Shown: one piece after another, positions 31,080 to 42,999 of the stretch | Position numbering within the stretch: the first letter of the stretch is position 1 | Layout of the letters: every line of letters starts with the position of its first letter | Origin: Schistocerca nitens | Lineage: Eukaryota; Arthropoda; Insecta; Orthoptera; Acrididae | Direction: 5' to 3' | Length of the DNA stretch: 64,000 nucleotides | Assembly (NCBI RefSeq): GCF_023898315.1 | Contig: NC_064622.1 | Coordinates: 278,061,503 to 278,125,502, forward strand | Position numbers and translations under genes: made by a program | The notes under the pieces: model-generated | Told to the model about the DNA's origin: nothing | The model's database searches: none | Seen by the model: only the letters and a program-made list of their open reading frames with translations

Positions 31080-33605
31080 AAAGGCTGGATCGTGTTTTAT
31101 TTTATTTTTTGACTTGAGCATATCTGCTCTTAATCCTGACCACTGCTTTCTCGCGATGTAATTTTAAGGTTTCTGAAAATTTCATTCTGATGAAGACGTC
31201 CGTAGAGGTGTCAAACCCTCGGTCATTGTACCAAACAGTTATTTACAATCGGCTGGCTGTATACTCCTATGTTGAAACACATTAAAGAGGACACTGCTTT
31301 GCAGTTTAATGAATATTCAATTTCATTTCGTTAAGTTATTTGAGCATGAACTGGAGTGTTTAATACCCGAAATTTACTATTTTCAAGTGCAAGGGTTTTT
31401 CATGTTTTTCTGACTAGACGTGCGTTTTTAGTTTCCCCATGCTTATAGTCGGTTTTCTATGGTTAGTAAAAGTTACAGAAATGAACACTCACCCTATTTT
31501 TTGTAGATCTTTTATATAATTTTTTTGAAATGTATTTCACACAGTTTGCAAAAAGCCCTACCCCAGACACGGCCAAAGTGCAACAAATTGTACTTACACA
31601 TACCTTTTTGCTAGTACTTAGGCTCGCGTGCAACTCTTTGTTTAGAATGATGACCTAGGGATGGGTCAGAAACAGTACATTTATCGTTCGAAGACTGAGG
31701 AAGAATAACTGAAAATTCAGTATGTAATTCACCATCACAGTCACTAACATTTCTTTCAGTAAAGTCACACTCATCTATGTCTTCGGCAATACGCCTTCTT
31801 TATTAGAAACGAAAGCAAATATAGTTGTTTCGATATCGTATTTTGGCAATAACTGTTTTTTCATATATAACTAATTGACGAAGAACTCGCGCACATTGCG
31901 TAATCACATCTCTCTTCCATAGTAAACTCTTGACTCACAAACTGTTAAAACAGCTGCATACAGGCAGCTGAAACTTATTACAACAATGAAAGCTTATTAT
32001 TGTCATAGGATGTAGTCAGCCTAGCAGGCGGCGGCCTTTGTACTGGGATAAATCCTTTTTGCGCGTATCAGTATATGCAAAGTTGTCACCCCTTATACAT
32101 TGTGTTTTGCAAACTTCGTGGACAGCAGTCGCCAGTACACTCGAAATTTGTCAAAACAACACAAGACTATTAGTTATTGCATTAAACCAGACATATGATA
32201 ACTTAAATTCATGCATTACTTTGACTTTTAATTTTATATATCGATGGATATGAATTTCAAGGGGGCGAATTTTTAATTTCCGTGGTAAGGGAGGAGGATG
32301 GATTTTCCCCACCGGCCCACGCCGGAACCCATCACTGCTGTCAGATTAGTGAATGTGGAACGCAGGAAACCTGTGTGAATGGAAAGCAATAGCCACGTTA
32401 TTTGACGTACAGAATAATCCATCTCAACTGTAGCTGAAGTGTAGACCACACAGACGTGATAATAAAACGTGTAAAATAATAAAACAGTTTCCTAGCACAG
32501 AAGAAACCAAAGCTACAATTCTTGTTACATTTGAGCCACAAACGGCAATAATTTTCAACACATTCCCTTTGAAGCAGAAGTAATTGCATTTACAAAAATA
32601 TTCGTGTATTAGGAAGCCGAGCGATGTGCAAGAATGTGCGAATCGTTAGATCCCACAAAATAATTTTAAGTGGGAAGGAAAATGCATGTCAAAATAAGAA
32701 CGGGTAACAACGCAAACAAATGCTTCTCATGCATTAAGTATGTTCTTGTATTCTCTTGCTTTCAGCAGAGTAAGCTGCAGATATACCATACTCGATAGTA
32801 TTTCTTCGAGAATAAGTTGTTTTTTACGTCACTGAAAGAGCGAATTCCGCATTTTTTACTTTTATTTTACAATCGTTCATGTCTGTTGATCACTTACTGA
32901 TGCTGGTAACGCAAATTATAACAACTATTTCGTTAATCAAGTAAAACAATCATTAGAAACAATCAATCTTAAAGCTGGCTTTCTCGCTGCAGAGGTGCTA
33001 GTGTAGTTCCAGCTGCCATGCGGTACTGTAATAATTTTCACAGTAGTGAGTATCGCGATTGTATATGTTAGACTGTGGTATAACCATCATCATAACACTT
33101 TAGTAGATGTGCAGCTCCATTGTTCGGACTTTGAAAATCTACCGAACTTCCTGCCATTCTTCTCTAGGTAATAAAGTCTAGTGGGGACCCTGTTATTCTA
33201 TAGTTAATTTATATTATAGTTGAGAATTAGTAGTTGACTTGCTGTTGGGGCAATAATTAATTCGCAGTTTGGCAAGCTGTGAGGTAATGTGCGAGGGAAA
33301 CGAATGTGCTAAGCCAGACAGAAGCTGCCAGTGATGTAAACCTTTCAACTCATTAGTGGGACTTTGTTACTAATTTGTTGGAGGGTTGTTCACAAACTCG
33401 GCCTACCGTAACAACAGTGGCAACTCGGCCTTCACAGCTCCAGTGACAAGGCCTTTACAAAACTGGCGATGAGGTTTAAAAAAATAAGTTCTTTTAAAAA
33501 ATGACATAAATCGCACAAGTGTATACGATGGGTGTGCTAAGAACATCTGAAAAAAGGGCAGGAGTTTAAGCATTCGTTGGTCAACTGTATGACTAAGGTA
33601 ATCAG
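31080..33605. other. Long A+T-rich stretch, no gene recognised
   Basis: No coding region or TE boundary could be supported. A hammerhead-like remnant (CTGATGAAGACGTCC) sits at 31187-31220 and resembles the one at 53284-53320. The rest is A+T-rich with only short frames. Confidence 0.45.
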
Positions 33606-33609
33606 AGCA

Positions 33610-34285
33610 AAATATTAAAGAAAATACATAGATAGAAATAACCCTTATTGTATGATTACACGATTTCAAAACAATCACTGGAAGCAGCTACTTCCATAAA
33701 ATATCTACGAATACGCGTACGGAGCGATTTGAAGTGAACGACCGCGCAAATTTAATCACTAGTGAGGAAGATGTCAGACTGAAATTCATTCTGTAAATCT
33801 TCAGGAAATGTAGTCCATCATGAAAGAAAGTAACTTACGAAAGACTCGTTCGACCAATACTTGAATATTGCTCGTCAGTCTGGGATAGGATTGACAGAGG
33901 AAATAGGCAAGATACAAAGAAGATCAGCGCGGTTTGTTACAAGTTCATTTAGTAGGCACGAAAGCGTCACGAACATGCTCAGGCCACACCAGTGGCCGTC
34001 AGGCGTACTGCGTCATTGTATGGTCTACAGTCAAAATTTCGAGTGTGTACGTCCCTAGAAGAGTCGACCAATATATTGCTTCCTCTTACATACATTTCGC
34101 GAAAACACCATGACGACAAAAATAGTGAGATTCGAGCCAACACGGAGGCTTACCAGCAATTATTGTTCTTCCCGCGAGTCATTAGTTATTGGAACAGGAA
34201 AGGGGATAAGTGACTGGTAAACAAAGATTCTTCCGCCCATCACCGTAAGGTGGCTTGGAGAATACAGATGTAGACGTAGATGTAG
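33610..34285 (+). pseudogene. LINE-A 3' fragment
   Basis: The plus strand shows ISKQSLEAATSIKYL (KYLGV region), SGIGLTEEIGKIQRRSARFV, then frameshifted ESTNILLPLTYISRKHHDD and NRKGDK, followed by the 3' tail gtagacgtagatgtagata at about 34270-34287. It matches the end of the copy at 3765-6298. Several stops. Confidence 0.85.
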
Positions 34286-34289
34286 ATAT

Positions 34290-34950
34290 AGGAGACCATC
34301 TGCCGTGACGTTGTTAGGTGACCACCCTGGCACTCCGCAGAAATGACTTAGAGTAATAGCAGGCTCGAAAACTGTGTCATCTCTTTGGGTGTGTCACTAC
34401 AGACCGAGAACTTCCATCTTCTAATATATATAGCAGCAACTGTATAATGATAAAGTCAGTCGGATGAAATGCTGAGGTTACGTAAAACTTCATTCAGCAG
34501 TTGACTATCTTCAGATGAAAGCTGTCGTCTGAAGATAAGGAGTGCACAACTCGTCGGAATATTGCATCATACAAACTGCTTCAGTCAGCTGACGACCCCG
34601 GGGAAAAACTTATCGCATTGTTGATACTATATCTTTATAGATTGTGTTCTGCAATGTACGCTTTGCAGAAGTGTACGTCATTCCATTTACACTATTATCG
34701 TCGTTCACATAGAAAGCTGTAGACACCTAACTACATGAAAGTTGGTGTGAGTCACGTTTGCGACATTCGTCAGATGGCACAGCAGCTCCTCACTGAAACA
34801 ATTTACAAAAGAAAAAGTGAGACCAATTGGAAACCGTATTTTCTCGCTTGGCCAAGAAGAAACACGAAGTATTTTACCAACAAATCCGTGAGTACTAACA
34901 AGGAGAGATTCCGAGAGTTGGAATAGACTTTGTGAAAGCCCCGTAAAGGA
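34290..34950. other. No gene recognised
   Basis: Around 34507-34540 two CTGAAGAT-type blocks face each other head to head (tatcttcag and ctgaagata), resembling small pieces of the hammerhead-like repeats elsewhere. Nothing else is recognised. Confidence 0.4.
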
Positions 34951-34954
34951 TGCT

Positions 34955-35961
34955 GTAGATTAAGGTCCAAGGTATCACACCCTACAGCCGTTCACTCTGG
35001 TGGGATCTCGTTTACGAGAAATCGACCAAAAAATTCAGAATTTGTTATGATTTCTAAATTGTGCAATTGTGTAGTGGTTAAGATATTTGGGTAATGTGCT
35101 GAAGACAGTCGATTCGGATCCCAAGTGCATTCTAATTGTTAAACAACATTACAGAAACGACTGCTTTCATTATTCTTATTTAGTTAAATGGTTTTAATGT
35201 ATATATTTTTAGTGTTCTTTTTTCATTTACTTCAGTTTAATTTCTTCCTATAAGTCACGTTATATTTTCGTCGATATTGATGCAATCATTATTACTATTA
35301 CTTATTTTGTTCGAATTTCGATTTATTTACAAAACCTTCTTTCGTTTAAATCTTCGACTGAGTTATTTCGTCCATTGTTTGAGAAGAATTTATGTTTCTT
35401 ATAATTGTACGATAATTACCATCCAAGAAAATGTATATACTGTAATGAAAGTTTTTGGCAGCAGTGAGAGGCAATATATATAGATTATTTTGTCTTTTTT
35501 TATTCAGCAGATCTGTATTTTTTAACGATTAAATATTACAACAGATAAATAAATTGATTTAAAATCACATGGCAGAGGATTCCAAACGAAGAAGGAATAA
35601 ATGTAAGTAAAACAAGAGAGCAAATAAAAAAGTTAACACAATGATTAAAATGACGTGGCAAAGAATTAGAAGTAGAGATAATTTTATTTAAAGCAATCAG
35701 CTGAATAATGACGCACCCGTTTCGATCAACATGTAAAAAATTAAATTATTGCACCCACTGATATTCGAACCCAGAACCTTCAGCATACCACCTAAAACAT
35801 TTAACTGCTATGCTATGCCACTATTTAGAAATCAGCGCTTTTTTCAAGGCCCTAATGCATCACAAGAAAATCTGAAATTATTTTTTGTCGTTTTCTCCTA
35901 AATTAGGGCCCACACTAAGGCGAATGGCTGCAGTGTGTCATATCTGAGATCCTAACACTGC
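34955..35961. repeat. Large diverged inverted repeat with tRNA-like segments in both arms
   Basis: Bases about 34955-35200 align with the reverse complement of about 35715-35961: tacgagaaatcgaccaaaaa against taggagaaaacgacaaaaaa, and gatttctaaat followed by a tRNA-like A/B-box stretch in both (right arm, minus strand: ggttctgggttcgaatatc; left arm: cagtcgattcggatccc). Identity is moderate. Either two opposite copies of one tRNA-headed SINE or one fold-back element of about 1 kb. The centre is A+T-rich and non-coding. Confidence 0.6.
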
Positions 35962-36174
35962 CGTATAGGTGGTTTCACAAACTTCATTCCACCCCTGGGG
36001 ATCTATCCTCGCAAGTAGCACGAAAGTCTTGAAACATAATGTGGTACTCACAAAAAAGCGTAACTGGTGCAATGACATTATTATTGACACAGAATATAGT
36101 ACAGCGATAAAGAGTTAAGTTTTCAGAACAATTCAAAGAAATGTATTCGATTTCACAGTTCGTTTTACATTATA

Positions 36175-36769
36175 CAGGGTGATTCCTTGATAATGTTGCA
36201 TACTTTCAAGGGTAATGGAGAAGGGTAAACGTATTAATTCGAGGTACGGGACCCTGATCTGGAAACAGCCCAATAGTTTAAGTTATAAGCGGGATTCGTT
36301 CTGGTACCTCTAAAAGTTGAATACATATGCAGGTACTGTTGTTGCTAAGGTTGTCGCAAACTTTCAGAGTTGACAGTATGGACCAAAACAGGAAAAAAAT
36401 CCAGTAAATATAGGCTCTAAGGTGCATACTTTAACATCTATGAGCACTTGTTCATCTTCGCTACTGTGAAACACATCTCTTCTAATGAACAAGTACTCTT
36501 ACATCTTAAGGTGTGGACTTTTAGAGATCGTTTTTACTAGTCATCTTTTTCTTGTTTTGGTCCATACTACCGCCTTTGAAAGTTACCTACCTTACAGTCT
36601 TAGCAACAACAGTACCGGTACCTGTATTAAATTGTCACAAGCATCAGAACGATTTTGGCTAATAACTCGGCTCTGTCGTTTTCGGTAACGTGTCCCTTAC
36701 CTCCAATTAATTCATATAACTTTCTCCATGAGTCTCGAAAGTTTGAAATATCGTCATGGAGTTACCCTT
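36175..36769. mobile_element. Fold-back MITE of about 595 bp with TA flanks
   Basis: The left end (cagggtgattccttgata) and the right end (inverted aagggtaactccatgacg) lie next to TA at 36173-36174 and 36770-36771. Nearly the whole element is an imperfect inverted repeat: gtactgttgttgctaag, agtatggaccaaaaca and gagcacttgttcat on the left each have an inverted partner on the right. The loop is only about 30 bp (36456-36484). There is no coding capacity. TA duplication suggests mobilisation by a Tc1/mariner-superfamily transposase, but the source is unknown. Confidence 0.78.
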
Positions 36770-36949
36770 TATGCTGAACCTTTTGCCAATTCAGGCTTTT
36801 TAGCAGTTGTGTGACACTCTTCCTTGAGTCAAACAATCCTGCACAATCGGTTTTAAGACCCAAGCGACACAAGCAAGCGCTTGGGACATCAATCTGAGAG
36901 GGGCACCAGAGTCGCCACAGCTATGAATTCTGGACAGAACATATCACAG

Positions 36950-37187
36950 ACCGAGTGAGTTGGCGCAGTGGTTAGCAGACTGGACTCGTATTAGAGAGGA
37001 CGACGGATCAAACACGCGTCCGGACATCCTTATGTACGTTTTCCGCGATTTTCCTAAATCGCTTCAGGCAAATTCCGGGATGGTTCCTTTGAAAGGGCAT
37101 GGCCGACTTCCTTCTCCATCCTTCCCTAATCCGATGGGACCAATGACGTCGATGTTTGGTCCACTTCCACAAACCAACCAACCAACC
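36950..37187 (+). mobile_element. SINE-a
   Basis: It is flanked by the 8-bp duplication tatcacag (36942-36949 and 37188-37195). Head: accgagtgagttggcgcagt; body: gattttcctaaatcgcttca; end: ccaaccaaccaacc. Same family as 28748-28999 and 46737-46990 but in plus orientation. Confidence 0.93.
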
Positions 37188-37199
37188 TATCACAGTAGG

Positions 37200-37562
37200 T
37201 AGCGGCTGCTTGGGGCGCCAACCTGAGAGGGGCGTCCAAGTGCAAGGTCTATATGCAGTGCTCATCAGAATTTGTAGTGTATAAGGAAAAAAATGGGGAG
37301 GGCCGCCCAATGATAAGTGGCTTGTCTGGAAAAATGTTCTCCAACCACCCTTGCAAACCTGTCAACATTTGTGTCGCCCTTCTTTGTGTACATACATCAT
37401 CCTCTGTCGGATCCGTTTCGTAAGCATTTCACACATTTCAGCAATATTCTAACATAGGATGCATAGGTGATTTGTAATCAGTATCCTTTGTTGACTTACT
37501 GCATTTTACAAGTACCCTTCCAGTGAATCTAGGCCTACCACTTCCCTTAACTACAGATCACG
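37200..37562. other. Upstream of LINE-D; no gene recognised
   Basis: Probably the 5' untranslated part of LINE-D near its end, but I see no diagnostic motif. Confidence 0.4.
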
Positions 37563-38889
37563 ATGGCTCTTTCTTACCGGAAGGCGACTATCAAGTTCAC
37601 GATCGACGCACAATACAGAAGACCGAAAGCACACGAAATCGAACGTTTCATCCGCGAAGTTGTGAAACTAGATCCGCGGGAGCTGATAGGGATTCACCTA
37701 TCAATAGTGGCCAGCGTCGTATACGTAAAACTCACAGACGAGGCAGTGTGCGACAGACTCATTCGTCGATCCACCGACGATTACCGCTTTTGCCACGCCG
37801 ACGGGAACGTGGGTGTGGAATCTGTTGATCATGCCGGTCTCGGAGTGAGAACGGTACGCGTATTAGAACTTCCGTTCGAATTTCCTGTGGACACGATCAT
37901 CACAGCACTTCGCCCCTACGGCATGGTCCTTAATCATGCTGCAGAGAAATGGACCAGCTTCGAGACGAATCCAGTACTGAACGGAGTGCGCAAAATAGGA
38001 ATTGAACTCCAGAAGCACATACCGTCTTATGTGACAATAGGTGGCTGTCGAGCCATCGTTATACACGATGCTCAACCGAATGGGTCAAATGACTCATCAG
38101 TCCCCTAGAACTTAGAACTATTTAAACCTAACTAACCTAAGGACATCACACACATCCATGCCCGAGGCAGGATTTGAACCTGCGACCGTAGCGGTCGCGT
38201 GGTTCCAGACTGTAGCGCCTAGAATCGCTAGACCACCGCGGCCGGCTGCTCAACCGAAAACCTGCTCTGGCTGCGGGCAGGAAGGCCATGTCCGAAATGA
38301 CTGTCTTCAGCGACGTCTAGTACAGCTACCTCGGGACACCCAGCAGCCGCCTATTACGTACGTGGAAGCGCTGCGGAACGATGTGGGCGACGCGTATGGC
38401 AGGCTGTTGCCCATAGAGTCTTCGTGTATCGCCCCCGATCCCACATCACTGACGGCGCAAATGGCTTTGTCTCACCACCAGACAGACGCCCCACAACAGC
38501 TGCGGAGCCACGGTCCTACCAAGCTCCAGTCGAACCCATCTTCAGATATGGAAGAGGATCCGCAAGCGGATCGCATTGGACAGCATCCCTTAGCAGATGT
38601 GGAAGATCCACCACGAAAACAACGGTCGAAGAAGCGAAAGAAGAGGCGGCTGTCCACAGAAGACGAGAACCACAATCGAGGCGACGAACAAGACCGTGGG
38701 AACGATCACGATTCGTTTCCATCGCCAGGCCAGGACGACGTCAAACCCAGAGTGTCGGTGCTAAAAAGCGTGGAGCAGCCGCCACAGCAAAGAGACTCGG
38801 TGGATACAGATATGCAACAGGATGACATCCCACCTGCAGATGAACGCCCGTCAACAGGGAGAGACCTCACCAATGCACTAGGAAATTGA
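37563..38889 (+). pseudogene. LINE-D ORF1 (Gag-like, CCHC knuckle), split by SINE-b
   Basis: Start ATG at 37563. The N-terminal about 172 residues (MALSYRKATIKFTIDAQYR to IVIHDAQP) form the structured part. A SINE-b then intervenes. Removing 178 bp (SINE plus one TSD) restores one frame, which continues PKTCSGCGQEGHVRNDC, a CCHC zinc knuckle (C-x2-C-x4-H-x4-C), and then a long hydrophilic, basic tail (RKQRSKKRKKRR) to the stop at 38889. The predicted original length is about 382 aa. It would bind the element's RNA. The SINE puts it out of frame today, so it is listed as broken. Confidence 0.82.
38081..38246 (-). mobile_element. SINE-b, 3'-end-truncated copy inside ORF1
   Basis: It is flanked by the 12-bp duplication tgctcaaccgaa (38069-38080 and 38247-38258). 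The minus strand carries the head with gccggccgcggtggtctagc and the body to gactgatgagt. The last about 25 bases of the usual 3' end are missing. It creates the peptide MPEAGFEPATVAVA at 38158, a spurious start for a fused frame. Confidence 0.93.
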
Positions 38890-39083
38890 GCACAAGAAAT
38901 GGAACAAACTGATGAGATGCAGGAGGTCGACGTTCAAACATTGGCTCCCACCGACAACGAGTCGGGAGGGAACCTGGTCCATGGCGGCCAATGAGGCCGT
39001 ATTGTGTGGTCCCGGTCCAGGAAGAATGCTCCGTAGACGGCCGATCACTAGGTGCGTGACTTCCCAACAGTGCTCAACTGTCA
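38890..39083. other. LINE-D inter-ORF region
   Basis: About 190 bases between the two ORFs. It has no domain; the ORF2 frame is open from about 39084 (SHVSLIGTVNINGIHTSVK). Confidence 0.6.
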
Positions 39084-41142
39084 CACGTCTCCCTTATTGG
39101 TACAGTTAACATCAATGGTATTCACACCTCAGTAAAGATACAAATGCTGCAAGACATGCTGCGGGCAGCGGACGTCGACATAGTTTTTCTGCAGGAAGTA
39201 CGAAACGATGCTCCAATTGAGTTCTGTGGTTATGACGTCTATCGTTTAACAGGTTACGACGGTAGGGGTGGCACAGCCATAGTATTACGAGAAGGAATAG
39301 TGGCGGAAGATGTGGAATACTTACCATCGACCCGTGGAGTTGCCCTGGCTGTGGGGGATGTCCGTTTGGTGAATGTTTGCGCACTGTCTGGCTCGATCAG
39401 GAGACGCGAACGCACAACCTTTTACACAGAGGAAGTGTCGCCGCTGTTTCGAGGACCTCAGGAGAATTATATCGTCGGCGGCGACTTCAACTGTGTTCTG
39501 CGGCCTGAGGACCAACGACCACACTTCGTTCCTTGCCCGGCGTTACAGACGCCGGTCCGGGATCTTGCACTGCATGACACCTGGGAAATGATGCACGGTG
39601 ACAGCCGCGGATACGTGTACTTTACAAGCCACGTAGCAAGTCGACTGGACAGAGTGTATGTGTCACGTGGGCTACGCAAGGCGACGATTGACGCCGAGGA
39701 GTGGCCTACGGCCTTTACAGACCATCAGGCTTACATCTGCACAATCGCTCTGCCACGACAGAAGACAAGGCGCAATAGGGGCCAATGGAAGCTCAACATT
39801 ACCCACCTGCGGCATGAGAACTGTTTACGGGAGGTTGAAGTCACATGGCGACAATGTCAACGGCGTCAGCGAACGTACGATTCAACGCTTAAATGGTGGC
39901 TCTGCTGCGTCAAACCGGCTTTACGCAGAACGTTCACCCGATATGGCCACGATAAATCACACTGCCAACGAGCCGCTTCCGAATTTTATTCCACAGCCCT
40001 GCGTGAATTGGCGAAACAACCACTGCCTGCCGACCGTCAGCAGGCTGTCCATCCTATCAAAGCGCAACTACTGCGTCTTATGGCAGTGAAGATGGAAGGA
40101 GTTAAAGCACGTACGAGGATTCTCGACGGATTACGCAACGAACGGCCGTCATTATACTATTTACTGAGAGAAAGAAGGCAGCGGTGACGTTCACCTATAC
40201 AGGTTGTCGAAATGGCCGATGGATTGCAGGCCACGTTACAGAAGGATATTGCACGTGCTTTTGCTCACCACCATCGCAGTTTCTATGTGGAGGACCAGTT
40301 GGACAGAGCAGGACTGGCAGAGATGCTTCGTGAAATGCCAGCGGACGAGCATCCCACTGAAGTGGGCCACCTTGTGGCTGATTTCACCATAGATGATCTG
40401 GACGCTGCCCAAAAGTGTGGAGCGTTAAACAAATCCCCTGGACCGGATGGGCTCCCTCTTGAGTTGTACCGCACCTTTGCTCCTCTGATGGGACCTACGT
40501 GGGTACAGGTGTACAATGAACTCTTAACACCTACCTTACGTGTCCCTACCGAGTTCACAGAGGGTATCATGATACCCGTTGCAAAACCAAGTGGTGGTCG
40601 TAGACCACAAAACTACCGGCCTTTGATATTAATGAATGAAAACTACAAAATCTTTGCACGTATCCCCCGCGCTCGCCTTCAGACGGCGATAAGGAACAAA
40701 ATACATATAGGTCAAACATGTCTAGGTTGGAAGAGCAATATACACACAGCGCTAGGGGCATACAGGGATATCATAGCATTGATGTCGGTATCTCGATTAC
40801 GAGGAGCCCTCGTGGCAGTGGACTTCGATCACGCTTTCGACAGTGTGGACCATATGTTCCTACGAGGGGTCATGGAACGGATGGGAATCTCCCTCGTGTT
40901 CGTGGACACGATCTTGAGGTTGATTAATGGCGCGAACTCGAGAGTCTTGGTGAACGGTGTTAGAACCTTTCACGATCCAGCGCTCAGTGTGGCAAGGTTG
41001 CCCCCTTTCGGCCATCTTATTTGCAGTCGCTCTTGAACCTGCACTACACGCCCTCCGACGACGACTTGAAGGCGTCCAACAACGGACCGCATCTTTCCAA
41101 TGCCGCGCATACGCCAACGACGTCGTTCTTTTGTTCAAGTCA

Positions 41143-41338
41143 GCCGGCCGATGCTGCAAGCGGTTCTAGGCGCTACAGTCTGGAATCGCACGACCGCTAC
41201 GGTCGCAGGGTCGAATCTGCCTCGGGCTTGTATGTGTGTGTTATGTCCTTAGGTTAGTTAGGTTTAAATAGTTCTAAGTTTTAGGGGACTGATGACCTCA
41301 GAAGTTAAGTCCCATAGTGCTCAGAGCCATTTGAACCA
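41143..41338 (+). mobile_element. SINE-b, full length
   Basis: It is flanked by a 13-bp duplication, tttgttcaagtca (41130-41142 and 41339-41351). It has a diverged B box (gggtcgaatctgcc) and a normal body. It interrupts ORF2 just after the YANDVVLLFK motif. Confidence 0.93.
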
Positions 41339-41664
41339 TTTGTTCAAGTCAAGAGAGGATATCCAGGCGGCGCTGGAAAGGCTTTAGCAGTATGGAGCGT
41401 TGGCGGGTAGAGTCATCAACCTACGAAAGATCCGATGTATGGAAGTGGGCAGAGGGCTGCCACCAGGGGACACCAGTGCCTATCACCAAGGGCCCCACTC
41501 TCAAGTGTTTGGGACTGGTATTCCATGGAAACATACGACGTACAGCAGAGGATAATTATCGATGGCTACCGCGACAGATTCGAGCATTAGCACAACATGC
41601 ACTGCGCGCCATAGATATGTTCCAACACGCACATTACGTCAACGTCTATTTGGCATGGAAAATA

Positions 41665-42999
41665 CGAGGGTCACTCTGAAAGAAATATACACTATTTTTT
41701 TTAATCCATTTTTTATTCTACATGTTTGAAAGTTTTACAGTGAGTAGATACATCATTTATGAACAATATTTTCATTTCTTCACATAATTTCCATCCCTCT
41801 CAACTGCCTTACGCCATCTTGGAACCACCGCCTATATACCCGTACGGTAAAATTCTAGACCAACCTCTTGGAGCCACTGTTTGGCAGCGTGCACAAGGGA
41901 GTCATCATCTTCAAACCTTGTTCCACGAAGAGAGTCTTTCAGTTTCCCAAAGAGATGATAGTCACATGGCACCAGGTCAGGACTGTAAGGTGGGTGTTTC
42001 AGTGTTGTCCATCCCAGTATTGTGATCGCTTCCATGGGTTTTTGACTGACATGTGGCCGTGCATTGTCGTGCAACAGCAAAACATCCTGCTTTTGCCGAT
42101 GTGGTCGAATACGACTCAGTCGAGCTTGAAGTTTCTTCAGTGTTGTCACATATGCATCAGAATTTATGGTGGTTCCACTTGTCATGACGTCCACAAGCAA
42201 GAGTCCTTCGGAATCGAAAAACACCGTAGCCATAACTTTTCCAGTAGAAGGTGTGGGTTTGAATTTTTGTTTCTTGGGTGAATTTGCATGATGCCACTCC
42301 ACTGACTGCCTCTTCGTCTCTGATGAAAAATGATGGAGCCATGTTCCATCACCTGTCACAATTCTTCCAAGAAATTCATCTCCACCATTCTCGTACTGTT
42401 CCAAAACTTCGCTGCATACTGTTTTTCTTGTTTCTTTGTGAGACATTGTCAGCATCCTGGGAACCCACCTGGCACAAACCGTTTTTAACGCCAACACTTT
42501 CAGTATTCTGCAAACACGTTCTTCCCCTATCCCAACGCAGCGTGACAATTCGTTTACTATGATGCTTCTGTCAGCAGTCACCAATTCGTTAACTCTTTGC
42601 ACATTGTCTGGAGTGTGTACAGTACGAGGCCTGCCGCTGCGAGGACAATCCTCAATATTGCCGTGCCCGCTTCATCATGTAACCTGCTTGCCCACCGACC
42701 AACTGTATTGTGATCGACAGCAGCATCTCCATACACCTTTTTCAACCTCTTGTGGATGTTTCCCACTGTCTCGTTTTCACAGCGCAGGAATTCTATGACA
42801 GCACGTTGCTTCTGACAAACGTCAAGTGTAGCAGCCATCTTGAAGACATGTTGTGACTGCGCCACTCACGGGAACAGGGTGAACTAAGTTTGAAAATAAG
42901 CGGGAAGGATGTATCTACACACTGTAAAACTTTCACACATGCAGAATTAAAACTGTATTTTTTCAAAAATAGTGTGCATTTCTTTTGAAGTGACCCTCG
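41665..42999 (-). mobile_element. mariner element 1 (in LINE-D)
   Basis: TIRs: cgagggtcactctgaaagaa at the left and the inverted counterpart (aagtgaccctcg, 42989-42999) at the right, both flanked by TA (41663-41664 and 43000-43001). Removing it together with one TA rejoins the LINE-D codons as YLAWKISHLARIL. It is about 1335 bp and carries one transposase on the minus strand. Confidence 0.95.
41832..42837 (-). pseudogene. mariner transposase, one frameshift and early stop
   Basis: Start ATG at 42835-42837 (MAATLDVCQKQRAVIEFLR), then a HTH with DHNTVGRWASRLHDEAGTA. A single-base frameshift follows near 42655, and the frame continues RSGRPRTV, VTGDGTWLHHF, LLHDNARPHVS and HPPYSPDLVPCDYHLF. Thus D, D and D are all kept, with 34 residues between the last two (DD34D, mariner). 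A TAG at 41832-41834 truncates it just before the usual WRKAVERDG tail, which is still readable downstream. It needs one frameshift and one stop reversed to be intact, so it is a fairly young corpse. Confidence 0.9.
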
